This document shows, piece after piece, positions 1 through 9,701 of a DNA stretch of 30,556 nucleotides. Each line of letters starts with the position of its first letter. Within the stretch, counting starts at the first letter, position 1. The stretch is from JACVRM01 sp036824245 (GTDB taxonomy: Bacteria > Actinomycetota > Thermoleophilia > Gaiellales > Gaiellaceae): the NCBI GenBank assembly GCA_036824245.1, contig DAITAO010000032.1, positions 1 to 30,556 of the forward strand, written 5' to 3'. The position numbers and the translations under genes are program-made. The notes below the pieces were generated by a model, which ran no database searches, was not told where the DNA came from, and was given only the letters and a program-made list of their open reading frames with translations.

Positions 1-116
1 ACGCCGCGGCCGCGCGGGTCGCCGCCCACGACCAGCGGACGCTCGCGCAGGTCCGGGCTCTCGAGCTCCTCGACGGCGGCGAAGAAGGCGTCGAGGTCGA
101 GGTGGGCGACGATCAC
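1..116 (-). CDS. dinB: DNA polymerase IV (Y family), N-terminal fragment cut by the window edge
   Basis: The first 38 codons are visible, starting at a GTG and running off the left edge. The translation opens with HLDLDAFFAAVEE and continues with RPLVVGGDP. This is the Y-family polymerase opening, in which the Asp of LDLDAFF binds catalytic metal and the VGG stretch follows. The enzyme carries out translesion synthesis past damaged bases. The stretch is short but the motif is highly specific. I saw no LexA-type GAAC-N4-GTTC box in the bases just upstream, so SOS control is not shown here. Confidence 0.85.
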   Translation of the reverse strand, partial: MIVAHLDLDAFFAAVEELESPDLRERPLVVGGDPRGRG

Positions 117-189
117 AGCCGAACGCTATGCGAGACGCCTGACAGTTCCGGCACAGACGCACGCGGAAAGACCGGCTACGGTCGTCGAC

Positions 190-453
190 ATGGGGAAGGC
201 GACAACACCGTGGGGTTCGGCGGAGCTCGTCGAGGAGCTGACTGTGCCCCAGCGCGCTGGTGAACGGCGCTTTGCGTGCCTGGTGCAACTTCTGGAGACG
301 GCCGGAGGCGAGCTCCTCGTCCGCTTCGCCTATTCCACGGGCGGGGCCGCCCGTCGCGGGCCCGTCACGCTCCGCGCACGAGACGTTCAGCGTCTACAGC
401 GGACGCTGGCCGACCATCCTCGGCTCGGCGCGGCGCTTCGTCTTTCGCAGTAG
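190..453 (+). CDS. small hypothetical protein, 87 aa
   Basis: I do not recognise the family. The protein has an ATG start and alternates hydrophobic strands (RFACLVQLLE, ELLVRFAYS) with a C-terminal amphipathic helix (LRARDVQRLQRTLADHP), suggesting a small soluble alpha/beta fold. It diverges from dinB and its end overlaps the end of the opposing YihY gene by 89 bases. The overlap falls on the low-complexity tail of that protein, so both reading frames can be real. Codon choice looks normal for the neighbourhood. A spurious frame is possible. Confidence 0.5.
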   Translation: MGKATTPWGSAELVEELTVPQRAGERRFACLVQLLETAGGELLVRFAYSTGGAARRGPVTLRARDVQRLQRTLADHPRLGAALRLSQ

Positions 454-1306
454 GGCTGTCCACCTCCTCGCGGAGCAGTGCGTCCAGCTGTGCCCCCAGG
501 AGGAAGGCGATCGAGCTGGCATAGAGATAGAACATCACCACGATCAGGGTCGTGAGGCCCCCGAAGAGGGTGCTCCAGGTGGCGAGAGTCGTCGTGTACA
601 GCGCGAACAGCAGCGAGGTCACGATCCAGCTCACGGTCACGAGCACCGAGCCGACCGTGAGCCAGCCGTACGGCTGTCGCTTGGCCGGGGCGTAGCGAAG
701 GATCAGGGCGGCTGCGACCAGCATCAGTGCAGCCGCCGCCGACCACCGGAGCGCGCCTGAGAGCACGGCGGGTACCTCGCCGCGTGCCGCGCGGCCCCCG
801 ATCACCACGATCGCGGCGGCGGCGGTCAGACAGGACCCGCCTACGACTGCGAGAGCGAGCGAACGGACCAGTCTCTTCGGAAACGGGTGCCGCGTGCCGG
901 TCTCGTAGATCGCGTCGAGTGCATCCATCGTCACGCGCACCGCGGCGGAGAGCTTCCACAGCGCGAGGGCGAGGCCGACCGTCAGCCAGAGCGTGCGCTT
1001 CGAGGTCATGATCTGCTCCACGGTGCTGTCGACGAGGCGAAAGGCGGTCGCGGACAGGTGGTCGCGCGCCAGCGGGGCGAGCTCGTCGGTCCAGACCTCG
1101 CGGTGACCGACGAGGCTCATGAGGGCGAGCGCGAAGAGCGCCAGGGGTAGAAGCGCGAACAGGAGCTGGAACGAGATGGCGCTCGCGTGGCTGACCAGCC
1201 GCTGCTCGCGAAGCTTCTCGCGCAGGTCGCGCATGACGCGGCGGCGGCCGGTGCGGAGCAACGCCAGCTGCCGCAGCGCGTAGAGGGAGGCTCGCGCGGA
1301 AGTCAC
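365..1306 (-). CDS. YihY/BrkB (virulence factor BrkB) family inner membrane protein, 313 aa
   Basis: This polytopic membrane protein has about six hydrophobic segments. The diagnostic N-terminal region reads ASAISFQLLFALLPLALFALA, the YihY pattern of a helix right after a short basic cytoplasmic tail. Later segments include LTTLIVVMFYLYASSIAFLLGA, which is typical of the C-terminal family core. The last 30 residues are polar and charged and probably disordered. The start is a GTG; an internal ATG about 24 codons later (MRDLREKL) is an alternative. The biochemical function of the family is not established. The old annotation as ribonuclease BN is known to be wrong. Confidence 0.85.
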   Translation of the reverse strand: MTSARASLYALRQLALLRTGRRRVMRDLREKLREQRLVSHASAISFQLLFALLPLALFALALMSLVGHREVWTDELAPLARDHLSATAFRLVDSTVEQIMTSKRTLWLTVGLALALWKLSAAVRVTMDALDAIYETGTRHPFPKRLVRSLALAVVGGSCLTAAAAIVVIGGRAARGEVPAVLSGALRWSAAAALMLVAAALILRYAPAKRQPYGWLTVGSVLVTVSWIVTSLLFALYTTTLATWSTLFGGLTTLIVVMFYLYASSIAFLLGAQLDALLREEVDSPTAKDEAPRRAEDGRPASAVDAERLVRGA

Positions 1307-1353
1307 GGGCGGAACGTATCCCGCCGGAGCACGCCGGAAACCCCGCGTCCCGG

Positions 1354-2043
1354 CTAGACCGCGACCAGGTGTCGCGACGCAGCCGCGACGAGTGAGCCGA
1401 GGATCGCTTTGCCGTCGGTGGAGCCGAGCAGCGGATCGACCGCGTGCTCGGGATGCGGCATCAGCCCCATGACGTTTCCTCGTTCGCTGACGACGCCGGC
1501 CACGTCGCCGACGGAGCCGTTGGGGTTGTCACCGTCGACATACCGCAACGCGATCTGACCGCCCGCTTCGAGCCTCTTCAGCAGATCGGTGCCCGCGTAC
1601 CAACAGCCCTCGCCGTGTTTGACGGGGATCGTGAGCTCGTCTCCGATCGAGCAGCTCTCGGTGAACGGCGTGTCCTCGCGCTCCACCCGCACCCGGACGT
1701 CGGCGCAGACGAACTCGAGCGATGCGTTACGGCGCAGTACTCCCGGTAAAAGGCCGGCCTCGCAGAGCACCTGGAAGCCGTTGCAGATGCCGAGCACCAG
1801 CCCACCGCTCGCGGCGAAGTCGCTGACTGCCCGCATGGCGGGTGCGAAGCGCGCGATCGCGCCGCAGCGCAGGTAGTCGCCATAGGAGAACCCTCCCGGC
1901 AGCACGACGGCGCCCACGTCGGGGAGCCGGGCCTCGCCGTGCCAGACAGGCACCGCCACGGCGCCCTCGAGCTCGAGCGCGCGCAGCGCGTCCCGGTCGT
2001 CGTTGGAACCTGGAAACGTGATCACCGCGATGCGAGGCTTCAC
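1354..2043 (-). CDS. purQ: phosphoribosylformylglycinamidine synthase subunit I (glutaminase)
   Basis: PurQ is the class I glutamine amidotransferase subunit that supplies ammonia to PurL for FGAR to FGAM conversion. The 229 aa product has the nucleophile C87 in GICNGF, the oxyanion region GGFSYGDYLRCGAIA, and the His/Glu pair in MPHPEH (H197, E199). The start chosen is a GTG that overlaps the purS stop as GTGA. A longer frame upstream lies wholly inside purS and lacks homology. It is the last gene of the operon: no purL follows, which is unusual since purQ and purL are often adjacent, so purL must lie elsewhere. Confidence 0.96.
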   Translation of the reverse strand: MKPRIAVITFPGSNDDRDALRALELEGAVAVPVWHGEARLPDVGAVVLPGGFSYGDYLRCGAIARFAPAMRAVSDFAASGGLVLGICNGFQVLCEAGLLPGVLRRNASLEFVCADVRVRVEREDTPFTESCSIGDELTIPVKHGEGCWYAGTDLLKRLEAGGQIALRYVDGDNPNGSVGDVAGVVSERGNVMGLMPHPEHAVDPLLGSTDGKAILGSLVAAASRHLVAV

Positions 2044-2279
2044 GCGTCCAGCTCGATCTGATAGCTCTCGATGAGCGGGTTGGCGAGCAGCTGCTCGCAC
2101 ATCTGTTCGAGCTGGGCGCGCGCGTCCGCCGGGTCGGCGGCTTCGACCTCGAGATCGACGACACGCCCGACGCGCGCTTCTCCGACTGGGAAACCGAGCT
2201 GCCTGAGCGAGCTCTCCACCGCCGCGCCCTGAGGGTCGAGAATGCCTGGCTTCGGTCGCACGAGCACCGTCGCCTTCAC
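2040..2279 (-). CDS. purS: phosphoribosylformylglycinamidine synthase subunit PurS
   Basis: This 79 aa protein has the PurS layout: ATVLVRPKPGILDPQGAAVE, then LGFPVGEARVGRVVDLEV, and a C-terminal LIESYQIELDA. PurS dimers bridge PurL and PurQ in the three-subunit FGAM synthase of Gram-positive bacteria. The gene starts with GTG and overlaps purC upstream and purQ downstream by four bases each (GTGA both times), so the three genes are probably translationally coupled. Confidence 0.96.
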   Translation of the reverse strand: MKATVLVRPKPGILDPQGAAVESSLRQLGFPVGEARVGRVVDLEVEAADPADARAQLEQMCEQLLANPLIESYQIELDA

Positions 2280-3125
2280 CGCAGCACCACGGCCGGGTCG
2301 GCGAGGTAGTCGTCGAAGGCGATGCCGGTCAGCTGCTCGAAGGCGTCCACGTAGCGCGCGCGCGTCCCTGCCACGACCTCATCGGTGAGCTCGGGGCCGG
2401 GTGGGGTCTTGTCCCAGCCGAGCGACTCGCAGTAGTCGCGAACGAACTGCTTGTCGAAAGAGGGCTGGGCGCCCCCGGGGGCGTACTCGTCGGCCGGCCA
2501 GAAGCGTGAGGAGTCGGGCGTGAGCGCTTCGTCGGCGAGCACGAGCTGCCCGTCGGCGTCCAGACCGAACTCGAACTTGGTGTCCGCGACGATGATGCCG
2601 CGCCCCAGCGCATGCGACGCGCCGAATTCGTAGATCGCGAGCGAAAGCCTCTCGACCTCCGCCAGCCGTTCCGCCCCCACCAGCTCAGCGGCACGCTCGC
2701 GGGTGATGTTCTCGTCATGCCCGGTCTGCGCCTTCGTGGCCGGAGTGAAGATGGGCTCGGGAAGGCGGTCGGATTCCTCGAGGCCGGCGGGCAGCTCGTG
2801 ACCGCAGACGGATCCCGTGGCGCGATAGTCCTTCCAGCCCGAGCCGGACAGGTAGCCGCGCGCGACGCACTCGATCGGCAGCATCTCCAGGCGGCGGCAT
2901 TCGACGGAGCGGCCATCGGGGCGCACGGCGACGAGGTGATTCGGACAGATGCCCTGAGTGCGCGCGAACCAGAAGGCGGCCAGGCCGCTCAGGACGCGAC
3001 CCTTGTCGGGGATCTCGGTGGGCAACACCACGTCGAAAGTGGAGATGCGGTCGCTCGCGACGAGCAGCAGCCGCTCCTCGTCCAGTGCATAGAGCTCGCG
3101 CACCTTGCCGCTACCAACGTGCACT

Positions 3126-3133
<8 letters not shown>
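2276..3133 (-). CDS. purC: phosphoribosylaminoimidazole-succinocarboxamide synthase (SAICAR synthetase)
   Basis: The 285 aa enzyme joins aspartate to CAIR using ATP. Visible family motifs are GKVRELYALDEERLLLVASD near the N terminus (nucleotide-binding strand pair), ARGYLSGSGWKDY, DTKFEFGLD and DEALTPDSSRFW. The ATG chosen gives MSEVHVGSGK, the normal family beginning. The frame is open further upstream but only inside purB. The start lies eight bases within the purB end, and the purC stop overlaps the purS start. Confidence 0.96.
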
Positions 3134-4472
<1,339 letters not shown>

Positions 4473-4491
4473 CCGTCCGATCGTATCGGCG

Positions 4492-5193
4492 CTAGCGGCC
4501 GAGCACGCGCTCGACCTCGGTGCGGACGCGCTCGGGATCGGCGCCGAGACGCTCCAGGATCTCGGCCGCGAGTCCCTTCTTGACCGCCACGAGCCCGAGG
4601 AGTACGTGCTCGGTGCCCACCCAGCGGTAGCCGAGCCGAGCCGCTTCCTTGGCAGCATGTTCGAGTGCCTGCTTGGATCGCGGCGTCATCGGCATAGCGC
4701 CGCGCCTGCGCTCGCCCGTCGGCTCGCCGAGCTCCTTGACGATTTCTGCCCGGACCTGGTCGGCGTTGAGCGAAAGCGCTTCGAGCGCCGCCGCGGCGCC
4801 GCCTTCCGTCACGCGGAAGAGCCCGAGCAGGATGTGTTCGGTGCCGATGTAGTTGTGCCCCAGCTCGAGCGATTCCTCCTGCGCGTGAACGACAGCTTTG
4901 CGGGCAGGCCGCGTGAAACGACCGAACGGGCCGCGCATGCCGCGCCGGCCCATCCGGCCGCGCGGCTCGGCGCGACGGATCTCCTCCGGAGCGCCGTCCA
5001 CGATCTGGTGGACGCGCTGGTGGCTCAGGCCAAGCTCCTCTGCGATCTCGCGCAGTGAGCCGCCGGCGGCGTGCAGGCGGCGGATCACGTGCTGGTAGTC
5101 GACCCGGGCGCGGTCGACGCCGTGCTGGAGGTCGAGGAGCCGATCGCGGGTCTCCTTCGCCTCCGTGAGGATTTGTTCATCTAGCGTCATCAT
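4492..5193 (-). CDS. ClpC2-like protein: helix-turn-helix plus two Clp N-terminal repeats, no ATPase
   Basis: The 233 aa protein has a helical N terminus, a helix-turn-helix at about residues 44-66 (GGSLREIAEELGLSHQRVHQ), a basic linker, and two Clp_N repeats at about 92-158 and 169-231. Each repeat carries the hallmark GTEHILLGL or GTEHVLLGL. There is no Walker motif, so it is not an unfoldase. It resembles mycobacterial ClpC2, described as a decoy that binds ClpC1-targeting compounds and, as I recall, represses its own gene. The likely role is a DNA-binding sensor of the Clp system. The ATGATG start has no Shine-Dalgarno sequence and sits seven bases after a good -10 element, so the mRNA is probably leaderless. 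It sits inside the purine operon, 19 bases before purB. Confidence 0.85.
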   Translation of the reverse strand: MMTLDEQILTEAKETRDRLLDLQHGVDRARVDYQHVIRRLHAAGGSLREIAEELGLSHQRVHQIVDGAPEEIRRAEPRGRMGRRGMRGPFGRFTRPARKAVVHAQEESLELGHNYIGTEHILLGLFRVTEGGAAAALEALSLNADQVRAEIVKELGEPTGERRRGAMPMTPRSKQALEHAAKEAARLGYRWVGTEHVLLGLVAVKKGLAAEILERLGADPERVRTEVERVLGR

Positions 5194-5230
5194 GTTGTCT
5201 ACTCTACTAGACAGAGCCCGCGTTTGTCTA
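5194..5230 (-). promoter_or_regulatory. probable leaderless promoter of the ClpC2-like gene
   Basis: On the minus strand TAGACA (5225-5230, five of six matches to TTGACA) is followed after 18 bases by TAGAGT (5201-5206), then seven bases to the ATG at 5193. Transcription would start at or next to the start codon. Both hexamers lie within inverted-repeat operators. It is internal to the pur operon and would give purB, purC, purS and purQ a second promoter. Confidence 0.6.
5196..5213. promoter_or_regulatory. operator 1: TGTCTA-N6-TAGACA inverted repeat
   Basis: A perfect six-base inverted repeat (TGTCTA, spacer CTCTAC, TAGACA) ends two bases before the ClpC2-like start codon and covers the proposed -10 and transcription start. 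A bound dimer here would block initiation. It is arranged like operator 2, with centres 29 bp apart. Confidence 0.7.
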
Positions 5231-5242
5231 GTCAGGTAGACG
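5225..5242. promoter_or_regulatory. operator 2: TGTCTA-N6-TAGACg inverted repeat
   Basis: The same half-sites and the same six-base spacer as operator 1, with one mismatch at the last base. It overlaps the proposed -35 hexamer and contains the stop codon of the upstream phosphotransferase. The facing half-sites of the two operators also form a third inverted repeat, CTAGACA and TGTCTAG, with an 11-base spacer. Confidence 0.65.
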
Positions 5243-6058
5243 ATCACGTACGGCCTTGAGGCCACTCTCTACCCACGCCGGCTGCTTGGTGCTCAGTCCG
5301 TGCAGGACGTGGTACCAGCCCACGATGCGGTGGTACACGAGCGCGCGACGTACGAGCTCGTCGTCGACGCCGTATGCAGCGGCTGTCGCACGGCGGATCG
5401 GCCTTGGGGCGCGATGCAGGAGCCAGCTTAGATCGACGGCAGGGTCGCCAATACACGAGTCCGTCCAGTCGAGTACGCCGGTCACTCTTCCGCCGGCGCA
5501 GAGCACGTGTCCGGCCCCGAGGTCGCCGTGGATCAGTCGCGGCTCGAACGAAGCGTCGCGAAATGCAGCCAGCAATCGCCCCGCCGAGCGCTGTTCTACG
5601 CCTGAGAGCAGCGGGAGCACGTACTTTCGGAAGCTGTTGGTCAACATGCCGCGGTCGGGCTCGGCGGGCACTCCCAGGGTCCTCGCGCGGTCAACCGGGA
5701 GCGAGTGGAGGATCCGCAGCGCGACAGCCAGCTCGGCGGCCACTGCACCTACGTGCTCGCCATGCTGTTCATCCCACATGCTGACGCCGTCAAGCTTCCG
5801 GTAGACGAGGAAGGGCGCGGGCCGGTGGCCGGCACGTTCGGGTACCGGCACCGGCACGGGCAGCGCTTCGGCGAGCTCGCGCAGCAGCCTCTGCTCGACC
5901 TCGTATGCGTCGGCCACCTCGGTCGACCGCGCCACGCGGACGATCCACTCCTCGTCGACGTCGAGCACGATGCTGTCCCAGCCGCTGTCAATGACTCTGA
6001 CGCTGCGCGGCCGGACGTCCGGCAGTGCAGAAGCGAGGATGGCGTCGCGGTCGATCAG
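5228..6058 (-). CDS. aminoglycoside phosphotransferase (APH)-family kinase, probable CTG start
   Basis: This is a protein-kinase-like small-molecule phosphotransferase. LIHGDLGAGHVLC holds the catalytic loop (HGD, with the usual following N replaced by H), and VTGVLDWTDSCIGDPAVDLSW is the DFG-like metal-binding segment. The substrate is unknown. The first GTG is at 5968, but the in-frame sequence before it reads SVRVIDSGWDSIV and joins LDVDEEWIVRVAR, the expected APH N-lobe. No ATG, GTG or TTG precedes this. A CTG at 6056-6058 overlaps the purE stop as CTGA, mirroring the GTGA overlaps in this operon, so I take it as the start (276 aa). The stop lies in operator 2 of the next gene. Confidence 0.75.
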   Translation of the reverse strand: MIDRDAILASALPDVRPRSVRVIDSGWDSIVLDVDEEWIVRVARSTEVADAYEVEQRLLRELAEALPVPVPVPERAGHRPAPFLVYRKLDGVSMWDEQHGEHVGAVAAELAVALRILHSLPVDRARTLGVPAEPDRGMLTNSFRKYVLPLLSGVEQRSAGRLLAAFRDASFEPRLIHGDLGAGHVLCAGGRVTGVLDWTDSCIGDPAVDLSWLLHRAPRPIRRATAAAYGVDDELVRRALVYHRIVGWYHVLHGLSTKQPAWVESGLKAVRDRLPD

Positions 6059-6447
6059 GCGGCGAGGATGCGTGCGGCCAGCGCACCGGCGTTGCGTGCG
6101 TTGTCGACCCCGACGCAGGCCACCGGCACGCCGGGCGGCATCTGCACGATCGCGAGGAGCGCATCGAGGCCGTCGAGCACGGATTTGGAGGAGCGCAACG
6201 GCACGCCGATGACCGGCAGCTCGGTGTGCGCGGCAACGACGCCCGGCAAAGCTGCCGCCAGCCCGGCGCCGGCGATGATCACCCTCACGCCGCGCAGGGC
6301 GGCGGCGGAGGCGTACTCGGCCACCGCCCGCGGCTCCCGGTGTGCCGACAAGACGTTGAACTCCCAGGAGATGCCGCGTGCGTCAAGCTCCTCGATCGCC
6401 GCCTCCATGCGCTCGCGGTCCGATTCCGAGCCGACCACGATCCCCAC
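6055..6447 (-). CDS. purE: 5-(carboxyamino)imidazole ribonucleotide mutase / AIR carboxylase, short form
   Basis: PurE catalyses carboxylation to CAIR. GIVVGSESDRERM, NVLSAHREP, IIAGAGLAAALPGVVAAHT and LAIVQMPPGVPVACVGVDNA identify it. The start chosen is a GTG with a good Shine-Dalgarno sequence (AGGAGG, 8 bases upstream). A TTG at 6526 inside the purD end would add 26 residues. At 130 aa it ends at the residues equal to ILA near the end of the core and lacks the final helix of about 25 residues found in E. coli PurE. The usual GGAAHLPG is GLAAALPG here, a variant I associate with archaeal-type PurE. Its stop is coupled to the phosphotransferase start. Confidence 0.93.
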   Translation of the reverse strand: MGIVVGSESDRERMEAAIEELDARGISWEFNVLSAHREPRAVAEYASAAALRGVRVIIAGAGLAAALPGVVAAHTELPVIGVPLRSSKSVLDGLDALLAIVQMPPGVPVACVGVDNARNAGALAARILAA

Positions 6448-6514
6448 CTGCGGGCCCTCCTCGGGGAAAGGCTCGGCGACATCGAGCGCCTCGGTCTCGG
6501 TGGTGGGCTCGGAA

Positions 6515-7720
6515 TTAGCGCGCAACGCTGACAGCTCCCAGGGCGATGTCGCGACGGTAGCGGCAGCCCGCGAAGCGGATGTGCTCGGCGGCCCCGTAGG
6601 CGCTCTCGCGTGCTTCATCGAGAGACGGCCCGACCCCGGTCACGTTGAGGATGCGGCCGCCGTCTGTGACCAGCCCGCCTGCGCGCATTGCCGTGCCGGC
6701 GTGGAAGACGAGTGCTCCGGCCGCCTCCGCATCGCGCACGCCGTCGATCGGCGTGCCGCGGTCGCCACGCTCGGGATAGGAGCCTGCCGCCAGCACCACG
6801 GTGACCGCGGCGTCTTCAGAGGCCGCCAGCTCGACTCCCGATAGCTCACCGCGTGCGGTGGCCGCCAATGCCTCGAGCAGGTCGCCCTCGAGGCGGGGGA
6901 GGATCGACTGCGTCTCGGGGTCGCCGAAGCGGCAGTTGAACTCGAGGACACGTGGGCCGTCCGGCGTGAGCATGAGCCCTGCGTAGAGCAGTCCCGTGAA
7001 GGGCGTACCCCGGCGTGCGAGCTCCCTCGCGACGGGGCGCAGCGCCGTCTCGAAGAGCTCGTCGGCCTCTCCTGCGCCCACGCCGGGCACCGGCGAGAAC
7101 GCGCCCATGCCGCCCGTGTTCGGCCCGGCGTCGCCGTCGCCCACGCGTTTGTAGTCGCGTGCGGGGGCGAGCGGCAGCACCGTCTCGCCGCTCACGAGTC
7201 CGAACAGCGAGAGCTCCTCTCCCTCGAGCAGCTCCTCGACGAGCACCTTGCCGGAAGTCGGCGCCGCGTCCAGCTCTTGCTGTGTCAGGCAGACGAACAC
7301 GCCCTTGCCGGCCGCCAGACCATCCTGCTTGACGACGCACGGCGGGCGCGGCTCGTCGAGCAGCGCCGCGGTGGGCACGCCCGTCGCCGTCATGACCTCC
7401 TTCGCGAAGCGCTTGGAGCCCTCGATGCGGGCGGCCGCCCGGCTCGGCCCGAAGACGGCGATGCCGGCTCCGCGCAGACGGTCGGCGAGACCGGCGACAA
7501 GCGGCGCTTCGGGCCCGACCACGACCAGGTCGGCCGCCAGGCGGCGCGCGAGCGACGTGAGCCCGTCCGCGTCATCGGTCGGGAGAGAGTGGCATTCACC
7601 GAGGGCCGCCACGCCGGGATTGCCCGGTGCGGCGTGCAGCTCACCGAGCAGAGGGCTCTCGCTCAGCTTCCAGGCGAGCGCGTGCTCGCGCCCTCCGGAG
7701 CCGACGAGGAGCACCCTCAC
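6515..7720 (-). CDS. purD: phosphoribosylamine-glycine ligase (GAR synthetase)
   Basis: PurD joins glycine to phosphoribosylamine with ATP. The 401 aa ATP-grasp enzyme starts MRVLLVGSGGREHALAWKL (GTG start) and shows VVGPEAPLVAGLAD, KQDGLAAGKGV, GAFSPVPG and VLEFNCRFGDPETQ, the metal-binding end of the ATP-grasp site. Residue order and length are normal. It is the first gene of the operon, divergent from the small gene at 7786, and is followed by purE after 67 bases. Confidence 0.97.
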   Translation of the reverse strand: MRVLLVGSGGREHALAWKLSESPLLGELHAAPGNPGVAALGECHSLPTDDADGLTSLARRLAADLVVVGPEAPLVAGLADRLRGAGIAVFGPSRAAARIEGSKRFAKEVMTATGVPTAALLDEPRPPCVVKQDGLAAGKGVFVCLTQQELDAAPTSGKVLVEELLEGEELSLFGLVSGETVLPLAPARDYKRVGDGDAGPNTGGMGAFSPVPGVGAGEADELFETALRPVARELARRGTPFTGLLYAGLMLTPDGPRVLEFNCRFGDPETQSILPRLEGDLLEALAATARGELSGVELAASEDAAVTVVLAAGSYPERGDRGTPIDGVRDAEAAGALVFHAGTAMRAGGLVTDGGRILNVTGVGPSLDEARESAYGAAEHIRFAGCRYRRDIALGAVSVAR

Positions 7721-7785
7721 TGGGGGCGCACTCTACTGGGGGTATCCGATGTTTGAAACCCAGCCCTTGTGACCATGACAGGGGC

Positions 7786-8106
7786 GTGCAATTCGAGCCG
7801 GGCTTGGACCGTCACGAGTGGGAGGGCGAGTGGCAGGGGCTCGCGGAGGAGCTCGACGATGCGCCCGAGGACGTCCTTCCCGACGCCGCCGCCCTGCTCG
7901 AGCGGATGCTGCTCGAAAGCGGCTACGACCTGGCCGACCCCGTCGCACGCGAGGGCGAGGAGCGCGAGATCATGGCCGAGTTCCTGGCGGCGCGCGAGAT
8001 CGCGAAGCGCGTCGAGGCGGGGGAGACCGTCGACCCGGGCGACCTGGGCAACGCCGTGCAGAGCCTCGTGACGCTGCACGACCGCCTGATCGAGCCCGCT
8101 CCCTAG
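7786..8106 (+). CDS. acidic helical hypothetical protein, 106 aa
   Basis: I do not recognise the family. The protein begins at a GTG (VQFEPGLDRHEWEGEWQGL), is rich in Glu and Asp, and is predicted to be mostly helical (LLERMLLESGYDLADP, EIMAEFLAAREIAKRVEAGE). No signal or membrane segment is seen. An AGGGG sequence lies just before the start. It diverges from purD with 65 bases between and converges on purA, ending 14 bases before its stop. Its strong coding character (acidic residues, regular third-position GC) makes it likely real. Confidence 0.7.
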   Translation: MQFEPGLDRHEWEGEWQGLAEELDDAPEDVLPDAAALLERMLLESGYDLADPVAREGEEREIMAEFLAAREIAKRVEAGETVDPGDLGNAVQSLVTLHDRLIEPAP

Positions 8107-8120
8107 CGAGGGCCCGCTCG

Positions 8121-9419
<1,299 letters not shown>

Positions 9420-9478
9420 GTTGAGGAAGTGTGCCGCATCGTGCGGCTGCCCGCCCCCTCGCGGCAATTCTCGATGCA

Positions 9479-9506
9479 GGGACTGTCCCCGAACGGGGAC
9501 TGTCCC
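9479..9506. repeat. REP-type hairpin A
   Basis: Arms GGGACTGTCCCCG and CGGGGACTGTCCC flank the two-base loop AA, with a single mismatch at the T in the middle of each arm. Each arm is itself a palindrome (GGGAC-N-GTCCC). It follows the RAYT remnant in the same way that hairpin B follows the intact gene. Confidence 0.85.
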
Positions 9507-9507
9507 G

Positions 9508-9612
9508 TCAGCTTCGAAGCAAAGAGCTCGTACAGGGCCAATCGTCGACGTCCTCGCACAGCCCCGCGTGAACGGGGCCCCACCGCGTCCCGACGATCAC
9601 GGTGGCCGGCAC
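9508..9612 (-). pseudogene. chimeric mini-ORF: purA start copy fused in frame to RAYT tail remnant
   Basis: The frame begins at the duplicated purA GTG (VPATVIVGTRWG against VPATVIVGAQWG in purA). It passes the duplication junction near 9577 and continues as PVHAGLCEDVDDWPC with a SSLLRS end, against PVHAGLCDDVDDWPW and ASLLLRT in the transposase. It is 34 codons long. It is most simply a by-product of the duplication, with no evidence of expression. Confidence 0.75.
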
Positions 9613-9672
9613 GTCGAGGAAGCCTCCCGCAAGCAGCGACGGAGCGCGTAGTGCGGGGCGCTAACCGGTGCA

Positions 9673-9700
9673 GGGACTGTCCCCGAACGGGGACTGTCCC
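9673..9700. repeat. REP-type hairpin B, next to the RAYT stop
   Basis: Identical in sequence to hairpin A. It starts one base beyond the RAYT stop codon (9702-9704). On the minus strand the last RAYT codons CTTCGAACCTGAC run straight into the hairpin, and the same TCGAgCCTGAC flank precedes the three hairpins on the other side of the gene. The stop codon is therefore part of the conserved REP flank. Confidence 0.88.
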
Positions 9701-9701
9701 G

